The notes beneath the pieces were generated by a model, which was not told the origin of the DNA, ran no database searches, and saw only the letters and a list, made by a program, of their open reading frames with translations. Shown here piece by piece: positions 26,401-33,557 of a DNA stretch of 64,000 nt (position 1 is the stretch's first letter; each line of letters starts with the position of its first letter). The stretch is from Chitinophaga sp. GbtcB8. Lineage in GTDB: Bacteria > Bacteroidota > Bacteroidia > Chitinophagales > Chitinophagaceae. Both the position numbers and the translations under genes were made by a program. The stretch is taken from positions 62,001 to 126,000 of the forward strand of contig NZ_JAGXJN010000007.1 of NCBI RefSeq assembly GCF_019091455.1. Reading direction: 5' to 3'.

Positions 26401-26910
26401 TGCCGGTACGGACAAGGTGAATGCGCCGGTAGCATCTGTAGTGGTACCTTTATTAGTACCATCTAACTTAATGGTGGCGCCGGGCACGGGCTGCTTGTTC
26501 TTATCCACGATATGGCCTTTCAGCACAATATCCTGCATCTCGCTGCCCCTGGGCGATATTACAATGAGATTTTCATTTACCATGCGGAAGCCGAAGCCGG
26601 TATTGTTCAGCGCCATGTCCAGCACTTCGGATACAGGTTTCTGCTGCACGTCTACAGATACCAGCTTATCCAGGGAAGCAGCATCTTCCTGGTAAATAAA
26701 ACGGTAGCTGGTTTGCTGCGCTATCCTCCGGAACAGCAGCTTAATGCTTTTATTTTCCTGCTTCAGCGTTACTTTGGCTTCCTGCGAATAAACAGTGCTG
26801 GCAGTTGCCTGTAAAACGGTGGCGAGTAGAAAGAGAACAGTTAACTTCATACACAGTATTGACTTCCAGGCATAAGGATGCCTGTCCTCAAACAAGTCAA
26901 ATTTTTTCAT
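23428..26910 (-). CDS. SusC/RagA-family TonB-dependent transporter with STN domain
   Basis: 1160 residues. After a long N-terminus (MKKFDLFEDRHPYAWKS) comes a signal peptide ending near TASTVYSQ. Residues about 48-118 form an STN domain (KSIKLLFRRIAQQTSYRFIY, VSEVLDMALNNTGFGFR), which signals to a FecR anti-sigma factor. A carboxypeptidase-D-like domain (GHIVDKNKQPVPGATI) follows at about 130-205, then the Ton-box-like VVVVGYGSQKR, the plug (IRGSNTLGNNDPLVVIDG), and a 22-strand barrel ending in aromatic F. It forms an operon with SusD downstream; FecR lies just upstream. With the STN domain present, ligand binding should switch on the operon through FecR and an ECF sigma factor, most likely the one at 31031-31594. 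Confidence 0.96.
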   Translation of the reverse strand: MKKFDLFEDRHPYAWKSILCMKLTVLFLLATVLQATASTVYSQEAKVTLKQENKSIKLLFRRIAQQTSYRFIYQEDAASLDKLVSVDVQQKPVSEVLDMALNNTGFGFRMVNENLIVISPRGSEMQDIVLKGHIVDKNKQPVPGATIKLDGTNKGTTTDATGAFTLSVPASSKITVTAIGFLSQTITVTGQGPLSIVLQEDTKGLSEVVVVGYGSQKRESVTGAVATIRGADLVKSPATNLSNSIAGRMPGVTAMQNTGEPGYDGSTIRIRGSNTLGNNDPLVVIDGVAARTGGLERLNPADIESMSVLKDASAAIYGACAANGVILVTTKRGKSGKPVLTYNFNQGWSQPTHIPEMANAEEYAQIRNELSMYKNVAPAEWSNAWSAYKQSGTYTSPTSGNSWTPPFSKDDLTKYADGSDPWGHPNTDWYKSTLKTWSPVSNHTLQLSGGTDAIRYLTSFGYQKQDGYYKQSATGFDQYSLRINLDGKINKYMSVSVDMLGRQENRNFPTRSAGDIFRMLMRGKPTEPAFWPNGMPGPDIEYGNNPVVITTAQTGYSHDRRYYVQTNARLDITIPWVEGLKLSGNIAFDKYIKRTKDWQTPWYLYTWDGTSYESDGKTPKLNRSKRGTDQPTLEQADEDQANKLLRGLATYDRTFKGGHTVNLVFGMEKETVNNDNFSAFRKYFISTAIDQLVAGGDAEKTNDGGAWDRARLNYFGRAAYNYKEKYLAEFVWRVDGSYMFPSNKRFGFFPGVLAGWRISEENFWKDNVRFMNYLKLRASWGKLGNDQIYFDDDNDGTLTLQEYQYYGTYGFNSYILNNTLTKSILEARLANPNITWEVANNYNVGLDGQLLDGKIYFELDMFMNKRSGILVRRNASIPQSTGMTLPAENLGKVDNKGWEFNVGYTNKAGELSYNVSVNGGYAKNTIKFWDEPPGAPDWQKSTGRTMNTQIYYEYDGVFKDFNDIKNNTIDYSALTNDLRPGDMKFKDINGDGKINGDDKERMTKSSQPTFTGGLNANLQFKNFDFSMLIQGATGGAIHINTESGEIGNFTKDYFDHRWSPDNPSSVDPRVNDRNDTYWATGNTYWFRSTNYIRLKNVELGYNLSDLVKRRVGISSLRVYVNCLNLFTVDKLKILDPESINGNGQYYPQSRVINAGFSLTF

Positions 26911-26944
26911 ACATTTGGTTTGAAAGATTAATAAAATGGCATGC

Positions 26945-27010
26945 CTGGTAAGGATTCAGCTTACCAGCATGAGATTTTGGCTTTTACGGGAAATGCGGCC
27001 ACATTTCCCG
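26945..27010. promoter_or_regulatory. Two hairpins between FecR and SusC
   Basis: Within the 180-bp gap there is an 8-bp stem CTGGTAAG/CTTACCAG (about 26945-26967) and a 9-bp perfect stem CGGGAAATG/CATTTCCCG (26987-27010). The second is followed by six T residues on the plus strand, so its best terminator orientation is rightward, opposite to the genes. For leftward transcripts it could still be a weak terminator of FecR or lie in the SusC leader. The SusC promoter is expected here but I cannot place it. Confidence 0.5.
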
Positions 27011-27090
27011 TTTTTTATTTATTGTATCTGGCTGATGGTAACATAACGTGGCTTTTAAGTTTAATAAACGGTTTATGTTTGTTTACTGCT

Positions 27091-28182
27091 TTAGTTTTCC
27101 TCATAAAGTAAGGCAACGTGATCCTTAAATTTATATTTACACCCGGTGATCAGGCTGATGGCTTTCAATGCTTGTTCCGGCGATTCATCCTTAAAGGAGC
27201 CGCTCATCCTGAAATGCGGTAAGCGTGTGCCCGTAATGGTTATCTTCATATCAAACCAGCGCTCCATCCTGCCTGCCAGCTCTGCCAGCGGTTCCCCGGT
27301 AAATATCAGCTCATTTTCTATCCAGGCGGTTTCCGCGATGGTACTGTCTTTCCCGATAACATCCACATTCGTGATGGAAAGCTCTTTCCTTGGATGTACG
27401 TTGGGCGCGGCCGCGGCTACGCTCAGCTTTTCCAGGGAGCTTAACAGGTAACGTTCCTGCGGGCGGCGTTTTACCTGTACCTCTATCTTACCTCTGATAA
27501 GCACGGCTTCCGCTTTTTTATCGCCGGCATAAGCGCGTACGTTGAGGGAAGTACCCAGCACCCGTACATTCATAACGGCTGTATTGATTATAAACGGTTT
27601 CCCTTCATTTTTTACCACGTCAAAGAATGCTTCCCCATCCAGCTGCACACGGCGTTCTTTTTCCATAAAATCATCGCCATAGGTAAGCTTACTGCTGGCA
27701 TTGAGCCAAACCGTAGTGCCGTCCGGCAATATCAGCTTGGTGCGGGAGCCGGGGCGGGTCATCACCATATTGGGATGCCGCTTTTCCGCGATCTGTTTTA
27801 CAGGTGGCTGTGGTAGCTTAAACAGGACGAGCCCTATTAATAATACCACGGCTGCGGCAGTGCTTAACCGGTACCAGCGGCGCCGTTGAGGCGCTTCGTG
27901 TCCATCTGACACTTTTAGTGGTAAAAGTTCTGTTTCCGGCAACAGGCCGTTTGCCTGCAACCGTTGCATATGCTGATCCAGCAGGCGTTTCGACTTTTCT
28001 TTTGGCCGGGGTGCGGAGCTGATCTCCGCATCGTTCCAGAGCCATTGCACGGTTTCATACGCTTCTGAGAATTCCGGGTATGCCTTTAGCAGATCCGCCA
28101 GCAACAACTTTTCTTTGGCTGTTAGCTCTCCGCTGATCTTTCTCAACAACAGTTTGTAAAAGATAGACTCCGGTCCGTTCAT
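27091..28182 (-). CDS. FecR-family anti-sigma factor
   Basis: 363 residues. The N-terminal 90 residues are the cytoplasmic sigma-binding region (YKLLLRKISGELTAKEKLLLADLL). A single transmembrane helix lies at about 103-120 (AAAVVLLIGLVLFKL). The periplasmic FecR domain follows (GSRTKLILPDGTTVWLNASSKL near 145, GEAFFDVVKNEGKPFII near 182, VLGTSLNVRAY, then a KIEVQV segment), and the C-terminal DUF4974 domain (GEPLAELAGRMERWFDMKITI, MSGSFKDESPEQALKAISLITG) interacts with the STN domain of the partner SusC. It lies directly upstream of the STN-bearing SusC. No sigma gene is adjacent upstream: the next genes are a plus-strand oxidoreductase and an unrelated protein, and the nearest same-strand sigma is 2.8 kb away. 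Confidence 0.93.
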   Translation of the reverse strand: MNGPESIFYKLLLRKISGELTAKEKLLLADLLKAYPEFSEAYETVQWLWNDAEISSAPRPKEKSKRLLDQHMQRLQANGLLPETELLPLKVSDGHEAPQRRRWYRLSTAAAVVLLIGLVLFKLPQPPVKQIAEKRHPNMVMTRPGSRTKLILPDGTTVWLNASSKLTYGDDFMEKERRVQLDGEAFFDVVKNEGKPFIINTAVMNVRVLGTSLNVRAYAGDKKAEAVLIRGKIEVQVKRRPQERYLLSSLEKLSVAAAAPNVHPRKELSITNVDVIGKDSTIAETAWIENELIFTGEPLAELAGRMERWFDMKITITGTRLPHFRMSGSFKDESPEQALKAISLITGCKYKFKDHVALLYEEN

Positions 28183-28317
28183 TTAAACAACATATGCTTG
28201 TAAGTATATAGACGGCGGAAAAATGGAGTTACCATTAAGCGGGGGGAAAGTTTTTTTTTGAGGGGAGGGATTTATCAGCGGGGGGGAATGCGGTTGAAGG
28301 CGTGGTACGGCTGATTG

Positions 28318-28448
28318 GCAGGTCCAACTCCGGACTGCGCCCGCCTGTTTGGATGGCTATTGGGCGTTGGGGGGCATGTGGGCTTTATAGGACTGTTGGG
28401 CTGCATCAAGCCGGGCACGCCGGGCAAGGTCCGTCATTTGGACCTGCG
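28318..28448. repeat. Palindromic dispersed repeat, copy 1
   Basis: A 131-bp element bounded by a perfect 10-bp inverted repeat, GCAGGTCCAA (28318-28327) and TTGGACCTGC (28439-28448). Inside are CCCGCCTGTTT (28340-28350), a GCATCAAGC segment and CACGCCGGGCAAGGTCC. The same order of words and nearly the same length recur at 52704-52835, and the left part recurs inverted at 53132-53155. The ends differ from copy 2 by AA/TT versus GG/CC, which keeps the pairing. It does not encode protein and lies between convergent or divergent genes. Confidence 0.7.
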
Positions 28449-28641
28449 CAATCAGCCGGGCGGTAGTTCTTTCCCGGGCATTGTGGCCTTACTGGGATCT
28501 CTGTAAATCTATTCCAGGGCGGGATAGGATGATGGCCGCGGCATCACGCCAGGCAAGGTCCGTCATTTGGACCCGCGCAATCAGCCGGGCGGCGGTTCTT
28601 TCCCGGGCATTGTGGCCTTACTGGGATCTCTGTAAATCTAT
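28423..28641. repeat. Two 90-bp direct repeats, period 129 bp
   Basis: Copy A (28423-28512) and copy B (28552-28641) start with GGCAAGGTCCGTCATTTGGA and end with CTGTAAATCTAT; by eye they differ at three positions. They are separated by 39 bp of unrelated sequence. Copy A overlaps the right end of palindromic element 1, so the duplication probably arose within it. The rest of the 605-bp gap (28183-28787) holds a T-run near 28252-28259 and the promoter of the following gene. Confidence 0.8.
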
Positions 28642-28760
28642 CTGCTTGCAGGATGGTGGGCCGGTAGGCCGGTGGACTGCCCGCCACCCCCCTATTATTC
28701 TGTCCAAATAGCCCTGCTACAAATTCTATTTACCCCCCTTATCAGGAACTATTCAGACAC

Positions 28761-28768
28761 TACTTTTG
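28761..28768 (+). promoter_or_regulatory. Bacteroidota -7 element (TAnnTTTG)
   Basis: TACTTTTG fits the TAnnTTTG consensus of the primary sigma factor of Bacteroidota and sits 19 bases before the ATG at 28788. A clear TTG at the -33 position is lacking; TTA at 28739-28741 is the nearest match. Confidence 0.5.
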
Positions 28769-28787
28769 CCATATAAAACCTCACATT

Positions 28788-29795
28788 ATGAAAGCAATAC
28801 AGTTAACCCAGTTTGGTATTGAACATTTACAGCTCACAGATATCCCGATGCCTGCCATTGGCGAAAATGAAGTGCTGGTAAAAACCACTGCCGTAGCACT
28901 TGAATTTCATGACCTGATCGTGGTGGAGAACCGGATCCCTTTTGGTATACCGCTGCCGCATATCCCGGTTTCTGAAGGAGTAGGCATCGTGGAAAGTGTG
29001 GGGAGTAAAGTAAGCCGCTGGAAAAAGGGCGACCGTGTTATGATCCCGTTTATTTCCCGTTGGGAAGCAGGAAAAAATACGCCTTATAACGATCAGCTGA
29101 GGACCGGTTTTTCGCTGCCCGGGCTTTTGGCTGAATACACTGTGCAGCCGGAGAATACTTTGGTGAGAACCCCCAACAACCTTACCGATGAAGAAGCAGC
29201 CCCCTTACCGGTGGCCGGGCTAACGGTTTGGACCTGCCTTGTTGAACAGGCCAATATCCGGGCAGGACAAACGATCCTGGTACAAGGCAGTGGCGGCGTG
29301 TCGCTGTTTGTTATACAAATAGCCAAAATGTTTGGGCTGAAGGTGATTGCCACCACCGGCAGCCAGGAAAAAGAGCAGCGGCTGAAAGACCTGGGTGCAG
29401 ATGAAGTGATCAATTATAAAACGTTCCCGGAATGGAGCAATGAAGTAAAACGCCTGAATGGCGGCATGGGCGTAGATGTAACGCTGGATGTAGCCGGCAC
29501 AGATACCATTGAGCAAAGCATCCTCTCTGTAAAACAGCACGGTTTTGTTGGATTGATTGGCCTGATGACAGGCACCAAACTAACCATAGACCTGGTTCCG
29601 CTTATTACGAACTATGTGCGGCTGCAGGCGTATTCGGTTGGTAATGCGCAGGAATTAAATGACTTTGTAAACGCTATTGAAAAAAATAACATCAAGCCGG
29701 TTGTGGATAGTGTTTTCCCCATCGAAAAAGTGCAGGATGCTTTTCAGCGGTTTAAATCAGGTAAGGCATTTGGAAAGGTGATCATTACATTATAA
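28788..29795 (+). CDS. Zinc-less MDR-family NAD(P)-dependent oxidoreductase
   Basis: 335 residues of the medium-chain dehydrogenase/reductase family. The N-terminal GroES-like domain (residues 1-125) includes the family motif HIPVSEGVGIVESVG near 64-78, and a Rossmann domain follows (about 126-270) with QGSGGVSLFVIQIAK (near 165) for the cofactor diphosphate. The catalytic-zinc cysteine is replaced (VALEFHDLIV) and the four-cysteine structural-zinc lobe is absent, so this is closer to the quinone oxidoreductase/enoyl reductase branch than to zinc alcohol dehydrogenases. It probably reduces a quinone, enone or similar carbonyl compound with NAD(P)H in the cytosol. It stands alone, converges on the next gene with a 5-base gap, and interrupts a minus-strand sigma/FecR/SusC arrangement. 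Confidence 0.88.
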   Translation: MKAIQLTQFGIEHLQLTDIPMPAIGENEVLVKTTAVALEFHDLIVVENRIPFGIPLPHIPVSEGVGIVESVGSKVSRWKKGDRVMIPFISRWEAGKNTPYNDQLRTGFSLPGLLAEYTVQPENTLVRTPNNLTDEEAAPLPVAGLTVWTCLVEQANIRAGQTILVQGSGGVSLFVIQIAKMFGLKVIATTGSQEKEQRLKDLGADEVINYKTFPEWSNEVKRLNGGMGVDVTLDVAGTDTIEQSILSVKQHGFVGLIGLMTGTKLTIDLVPLITNYVRLQAYSVGNAQELNDFVNAIEKNNIKPVVDSVFPIEKVQDAFQRFKSGKAFGKVIITL

Positions 29796-29800
29796 CAGGT

Positions 29801-30967
29801 TTATGGCCGCGGCACGGCGGCGCCTCTATAGCGCTGTTCCACTGATTCGCCGTTGTAGGTAGTTATTACTGTGAGGTGCCGTTCCTCATCTCCTTCTTTG
29901 GATTTGTCTACCACGGTTACGGTGATGGCAATATTGGCCAGGAATTTCCAGTCGTTGGCATCTTCTTCAGCATATTTCCACTCTAACCTTTGAGGGGTTT
30001 CATACACGGCGGGGAAATTTGTAATGCGGGGAACCGATCTGTGAATACGTGCTGCATCGGTGCCGATGTAGTCATTGAGCATCCCATTTTCATCAATAAC
30101 GGTTTGCTGCGTTTCAATTGCTGACGGGGCTTCCAGGTCGTTACGCCCTACCTCTATCACTTCCCGGATCTGGATGCCCTCCAGGTCTTCCTCCTCACCG
30201 CTGGAACTGATAAAACCGGTAACAAACCTGGCTCCGTATTTACCACTCTCCTCTTTAAATTCAATTACCCACTCAGACTTTTCAATGCCTGCAGGGTATG
30301 CGGGCTCCCCACTTACCTCTTCCCCACTTACCTCTCCCTGATCTTCTTCTTCTTCTTCTTCTGAGTCTTCCATTACATCTTCTGTATCAATGGGCGTTTC
30401 ATGCTGCGGTGGTGGCTGCTGTTGTTGACGCAGTACTGCGTTATAACGGTTTGCCACCTCCTGGCAAAAGTTCCGGTAACCTGTACCTGACCAGTTTTGC
30501 GCATCCATGGCTCCTAATACATTAAGCAGCAGCTGCTGATCTATGACGTCAGTCCTGTACACTGCCGGTAAGCGGGCATATGCCTGCTGCGCGTTCCATA
30601 CCTGAGCGCCGCCCTGCGAATGCGGGCTGGCCGGCTCCGCATTTGCACGGAAAGCAGACGTGCCTGGCAAGGCAGGTGCCCCCGGCAAAATATTAATAGT
30701 CCTTTGCACCACAGGGGCGCCAGCCTTTAACTGGAAGGGGTGCAGTACATTATTTTCAACAGATAGTGTTTTTTGCAGAATGAATTTTGGTGGTAAATGC
30801 GCTTTCATTTGTATGGGAGCCGGTTCCCCTAAAGGTTCTTCCATTGCGGCATCCATCTTTTGCAGGGGCGATACTGCAGGCAGGCTTATGCCTTTGGAGG
30901 TATTGTTTTCCGCTACAGCCGGAGTAGATGTATGCGTTATTGCAGCAGGATAGTTTTGCTTCAACAT
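29801..30967 (-). CDS. Unrecognised acidic protein with repeated Q motifs
   Basis: 388 residues, no signal peptide or membrane segment. The first 95 residues are disordered-looking and hold five evenly spaced motifs of hydrophobic-Q-[K/M/L/R]: LQK (Q36), IQM (Q53), LQK (Q65), FQL (Q79) and VQR (Q88). Such motifs are common in the N-terminal parts of DUF4157-type proteins that accompany extracellular contractile injection systems and polymorphic toxins in Bacteroidota. A helical segment (about 125-180), a poly-Q/P stretch, a strongly acidic tract (about 200-225, with six consecutive E) and a beta-rich C-terminal part follow. No catalytic motif is visible. It may be a cargo or carrier protein, but that is inference. 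It lies between an ECF sigma gene and a convergent oxidoreductase. Confidence 0.75.
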   Translation of the reverse strand: MLKQNYPAAITHTSTPAVAENNTSKGISLPAVSPLQKMDAAMEEPLGEPAPIQMKAHLPPKFILQKTLSVENNVLHPFQLKAGAPVVQRTINILPGAPALPGTSAFRANAEPASPHSQGGAQVWNAQQAYARLPAVYRTDVIDQQLLLNVLGAMDAQNWSGTGYRNFCQEVANRYNAVLRQQQQPPPQHETPIDTEDVMEDSEEEEEEDQGEVSGEEVSGEPAYPAGIEKSEWVIEFKEESGKYGARFVTGFISSSGEEEDLEGIQIREVIEVGRNDLEAPSAIETQQTVIDENGMLNDYIGTDAARIHRSVPRITNFPAVYETPQRLEWKYAEEDANDWKFLANIAITVTVVDKSKEGDEERHLTVITTYNGESVEQRYRGAAVPRP

Positions 30968-31030
30968 GACAATAGTGACTGGTTATCTGAAGGGGCTTAC
31001 CTTACCGAATATAACGATAATCCCCGTAAC

Positions 31031-31594
31031 CTAAGCCAGTGTCTTAAACTTCACAGACGCCGCTACTTTTTTCAGCGCAATGGACATCTGTACCTCCACC
31101 GTATGTACGGAAATACCCAGCAGGGCTGCTACTTCCTTGTACTTAAACCCATCTTCCTTTACCATTTTAAAAATAAGGCGGCAGCGGGCCGGCAGTATAT
31201 TGATGGCGCTTTCTATTTTGCGGATCATTTCCTTGGAAATAACCTGCTCCTCCGGTGTGGGGGATTGATCCTTCACCAGCAGGGGATCAATATCATTAAA
31301 CTCTATGCTGTGCAGATGGCGTTCTTTTTTCAGGAAATCCAGGGCCAGGTTGCGGGCCATTGTATAAATATAATTACGTGGCTGCACGGCAGCAGGCAGC
31401 GTATGGCGGCGCGCCCATATTTTTACAAACAGGTCGGAATAGAGCTCCTCTGCAACTTCCTCCGCTCCTACCAAAGCCTTAATAAAAGCAATAAGCGGGG
31501 CTTCCATGATCCCGAATAACTGCTGGTAGGCGGCCATATCATCCTGCTGGCAGATGCTATCAAACAAGTCTTTTATAGCTTGCTGGTTATGCAT
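31031..31594 (-). CDS. ECF RNA polymerase sigma factor
   Basis: 187 residues with the two-domain ECF layout. Sigma2 at about residues 15-95 includes AAYQQLFGIMEAPLIAFIK, EEVAEELYSDLFVKIW and the promoter-melting region NYIYTMARNLALDFLKK. Sigma4 at about 125-180 includes LPARCRLIFKMVKEDGFKYKEVA and the helix-turn-helix LGISVHTVEVQMSIALKK. It belongs to the Bacteroidota group that works with FecR and SusC. No FecR lies next to it; the nearest same-strand FecR is at 27091-28182, and that one lacks an adjacent sigma, so I infer they are partners. The 245-bp divergent gap to the second sigma gene contains no further gene. Confidence 0.9.
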   Translation of the reverse strand: MHNQQAIKDLFDSICQQDDMAAYQQLFGIMEAPLIAFIKALVGAEEVAEELYSDLFVKIWARRHTLPAAVQPRNYIYTMARNLALDFLKKERHLHSIEFNDIDPLLVKDQSPTPEEQVISKEMIRKIESAINILPARCRLIFKMVKEDGFKYKEVAALLGISVHTVEVQMSIALKKVAASVKFKTLA

Positions 31595-31839
31595 AGATAG
31601 TGCCTGGTTAAGAGTTCTTCAATGATTGATACAGTATTATATATACGGGGAATGAATACGACGACGATCGTTTTCCATAACGTTCTCCCTATCCTAAAAT
31701 GCTACATAGTGTGCTATCAATCACCAAAATAACAGGAAAAAAAACAAAATCCAAATCCGGTTTTAAATAGAATTAATTATTCCTTAATAAACACTATCTT
31801 CAGTTTTTGCAAACTTTGCCTACGAAAATCTAAAGGTAC

Positions 31840-32364
31840 GTGGAAGAGATACTTGCATTAAAAGAGGGACATACGGAAACATTTGAGCAGGTATATCATA
31901 CCTATCACGAAAAATTATATTTCTATTTCCTGAAGCATACCCGCTCCCAGCTATGGTCCGAAGAACTTTTGCAAACTACGTTTGTTAAGCTGTGGCATTA
32001 CCGGCAGCAGCTCTCTACCACCCATACCCTTTCCGAACAGATCTTCCGCATTGCCAAAACCTCTCTTATTGATATGGTGCGCCATAATAAGCACCATCAG
32101 AACTTTCTGCAATCCTATACGGCAGACCTGCTGCAAAAAGGGCTGAGCGCAGAGCCGGCCAGCCGCGATACCATTCACCAGCTGCACCGGGAAATGGATA
32201 AGCTGCCGCCTGTGCGCAAAAAAGTTTTTATGCTAAGCCGCATAGACGGCCTTTCCCACAAAGAAATTTCCAGCCTGCTGGCCATCTCCCCTAAAACAGT
32301 AGAAGTGCACATTACCAAGGCTTTGAAGCAATTGCGCCGTGCGCTGCTAACCTTTCTTTGCTGA
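31840..32364 (+). CDS. ECF RNA polymerase sigma factor (system 2)
   Basis: 174 residues from a GTG at 31840; the next in-frame ATG falls inside conserved sigma2 sequence, so GTG is the only reasonable start. Sigma2 holds TFEQVYHTYHEKLYFYFLK, EELLQTTFVKLWHYR and FRIAKTSLIDMVR. Sigma4 holds LPPVRKKVFMLSRIDGLSHKEIS and the recognition helix SPKTVEVHITKALKQLR. It is followed 89 bases later by FecR and then SusC and SusD on the same strand, the standard order of a cell-surface-signalling uptake locus. It should direct transcription of that operon when released by FecR. Confidence 0.92.
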   Translation: MEEILALKEGHTETFEQVYHTYHEKLYFYFLKHTRSQLWSEELLQTTFVKLWHYRQQLSTTHTLSEQIFRIAKTSLIDMVRHNKHHQNFLQSYTADLLQKGLSAEPASRDTIHQLHREMDKLPPVRKKVFMLSRIDGLSHKEISSLLAISPKTVEVHITKALKQLRRALLTFLC

Positions 32365-32453
32365 TCCCTGCCCTTCCCTGTTTAAATAAGTTGTTAAGCA
32401 GTAAGGGATATTTCCCGCCTGAACGTAGTGTATATATAAATGTGCAAGTTGTT

Positions 32454-33485
32454 ATGGCGTTATCACGGGAGTTATACCAGCGGTTCCTGAACGGGCAGTG
32501 TACGGAAGCAGAGGAAATAATGGTGCTGCAATACTTCAGCGAACATCCGGACGAGATGGAGGAACACCTGCAAACAGCAGACTGGGAAACTTTTGAGCCG
32601 GAGCAAAGATTGCACCCGGTGGTAACGGAAAAAGTGCTGGACCGCATCCGCCATCGTATCACCCAGGGAAAACGCTGGCAGATAGCGCTGCGCGCGGTGG
32701 CTGCCGCTGCGTTCATAGCCGGGCTTATAACACTGGGCTGGCTGCTGGTAAGCCGTTATCCCAACAACAATGCCCCTGCGCAATTAGCGCAGGCACAACC
32801 CGCAGCCGTGATATACCGGCAGTATAATAATACCGGCAAAACCGCTTTACGGCTGGTGCTGGACGATAGCTCCACCGTGCAGCTGTTACCCGGCAGCCGG
32901 CTGCAGTACCGGCAGGGATTTGACAGCAGCCAACGCGCGCTGTGGCTGCGGGGTACGGCCCGTTTTAATGTAACAAAAGATCAGCACCGGCCCTTTACCG
33001 TGTATGCAGCTAATACTGCTACCACTGCCCTGGGAACCAGTTTCAGGATTGCGGCAGATAGCATTACACAACGGGTAACCGTAAAACTATACAGCGGTAA
33101 AGTAATGGTGCAGCCTTACGGGAAAACAATCCCGGCATTCAGCACCCAATACCTGCAGCCCGGCGATGAGCTGGTATATGCAGGCAGCAGCGGGAAAATG
33201 CTGGTACGCAAAACAACCTTGTCAACCGATAAAACCATTAATAATACAACAGACCGGGAGCAGGCGCTGGTTTATAACAAACGGCCGTTACCGGAAGTAC
33301 TGGAAGCATTGGAGCAGCATTTCGGCATACAGATCACCTATAACGCTAAAGCCTTATCCGGTATACGTGTAACCGCGGAGTTCAGCGATACCGATACGCC
33401 GGAGCAGGTATTACAGACCATTGCCTTACTGAATGAGCTTACATTAACACGTGATACGGCGGGCGGGTACATTTTAAAGAAATAA
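32454..33485 (+). CDS. FecR-family anti-sigma factor (system 2)
   Basis: 343 residues from the ATG at 32454 (MALSRELYQRFLNGQC); an upstream in-frame TTG at 32358 would overlap the sigma gene and add a non-conserved stretch, so I reject it. The N-terminal sigma-binding part (CTEAEEIMVLQYFSEHPDEMEE) is followed by a transmembrane helix at about 83-105, a FecR domain (LVLDDSSTVQLLPGSRLQYRQ, LRGTARFNVTKDQHRPFTVYA, ALGTSFRIAAD) and a C-terminal DUF4974 domain (RPLPEVLEALEQHFGIQITY). It should hold the upstream sigma factor at the inner membrane. Oddly, the SusC that follows has no STN domain to contact it. Confidence 0.92.
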   Translation: MALSRELYQRFLNGQCTEAEEIMVLQYFSEHPDEMEEHLQTADWETFEPEQRLHPVVTEKVLDRIRHRITQGKRWQIALRAVAAAAFIAGLITLGWLLVSRYPNNNAPAQLAQAQPAAVIYRQYNNTGKTALRLVLDDSSTVQLLPGSRLQYRQGFDSSQRALWLRGTARFNVTKDQHRPFTVYAANTATTALGTSFRIAADSITQRVTVKLYSGKVMVQPYGKTIPAFSTQYLQPGDELVYAGSSGKMLVRKTTLSTDKTINNTTDREQALVYNKRPLPEVLEALEQHFGIQITYNAKALSGIRVTAEFSDTDTPEQVLQTIALLNELTLTRDTAGGYILKK

Positions 33486-33510
33486 ACTGTCACAGCACTA
33501 CATTAAAAAA

Positions 33511-33526
33511 GACCGCAACAGCGGTC
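33511..33526 (+). promoter_or_regulatory. Small hairpin between FecR and SusC of system 2
   Basis: GACCGC and GCGGTC pair perfectly around an AACA loop, 32 bases before the SusC ATG. No T-run follows, so it is more likely a leader or processing hairpin than a terminator. Confidence 0.45.
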
Positions 33527-33557
33527 ATGGAAAAGTATTGTCTTAAAAATCGATCAT

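Noticed and set aside
25964..26695. Plus-strand frame of 243 codons
   Set aside because: Antisense to the plug region of SusC 1.
26987..27016. Terminator for the FecR gene
   Set aside because: The hairpin is perfect but its T-run is on the plus strand, opposite to FecR; listed as a regulatory hairpin instead.
28423..28641. CRISPR array
   Set aside because: Only two copies, 90 bp long with a 39-bp gap, and no cas genes in the window.
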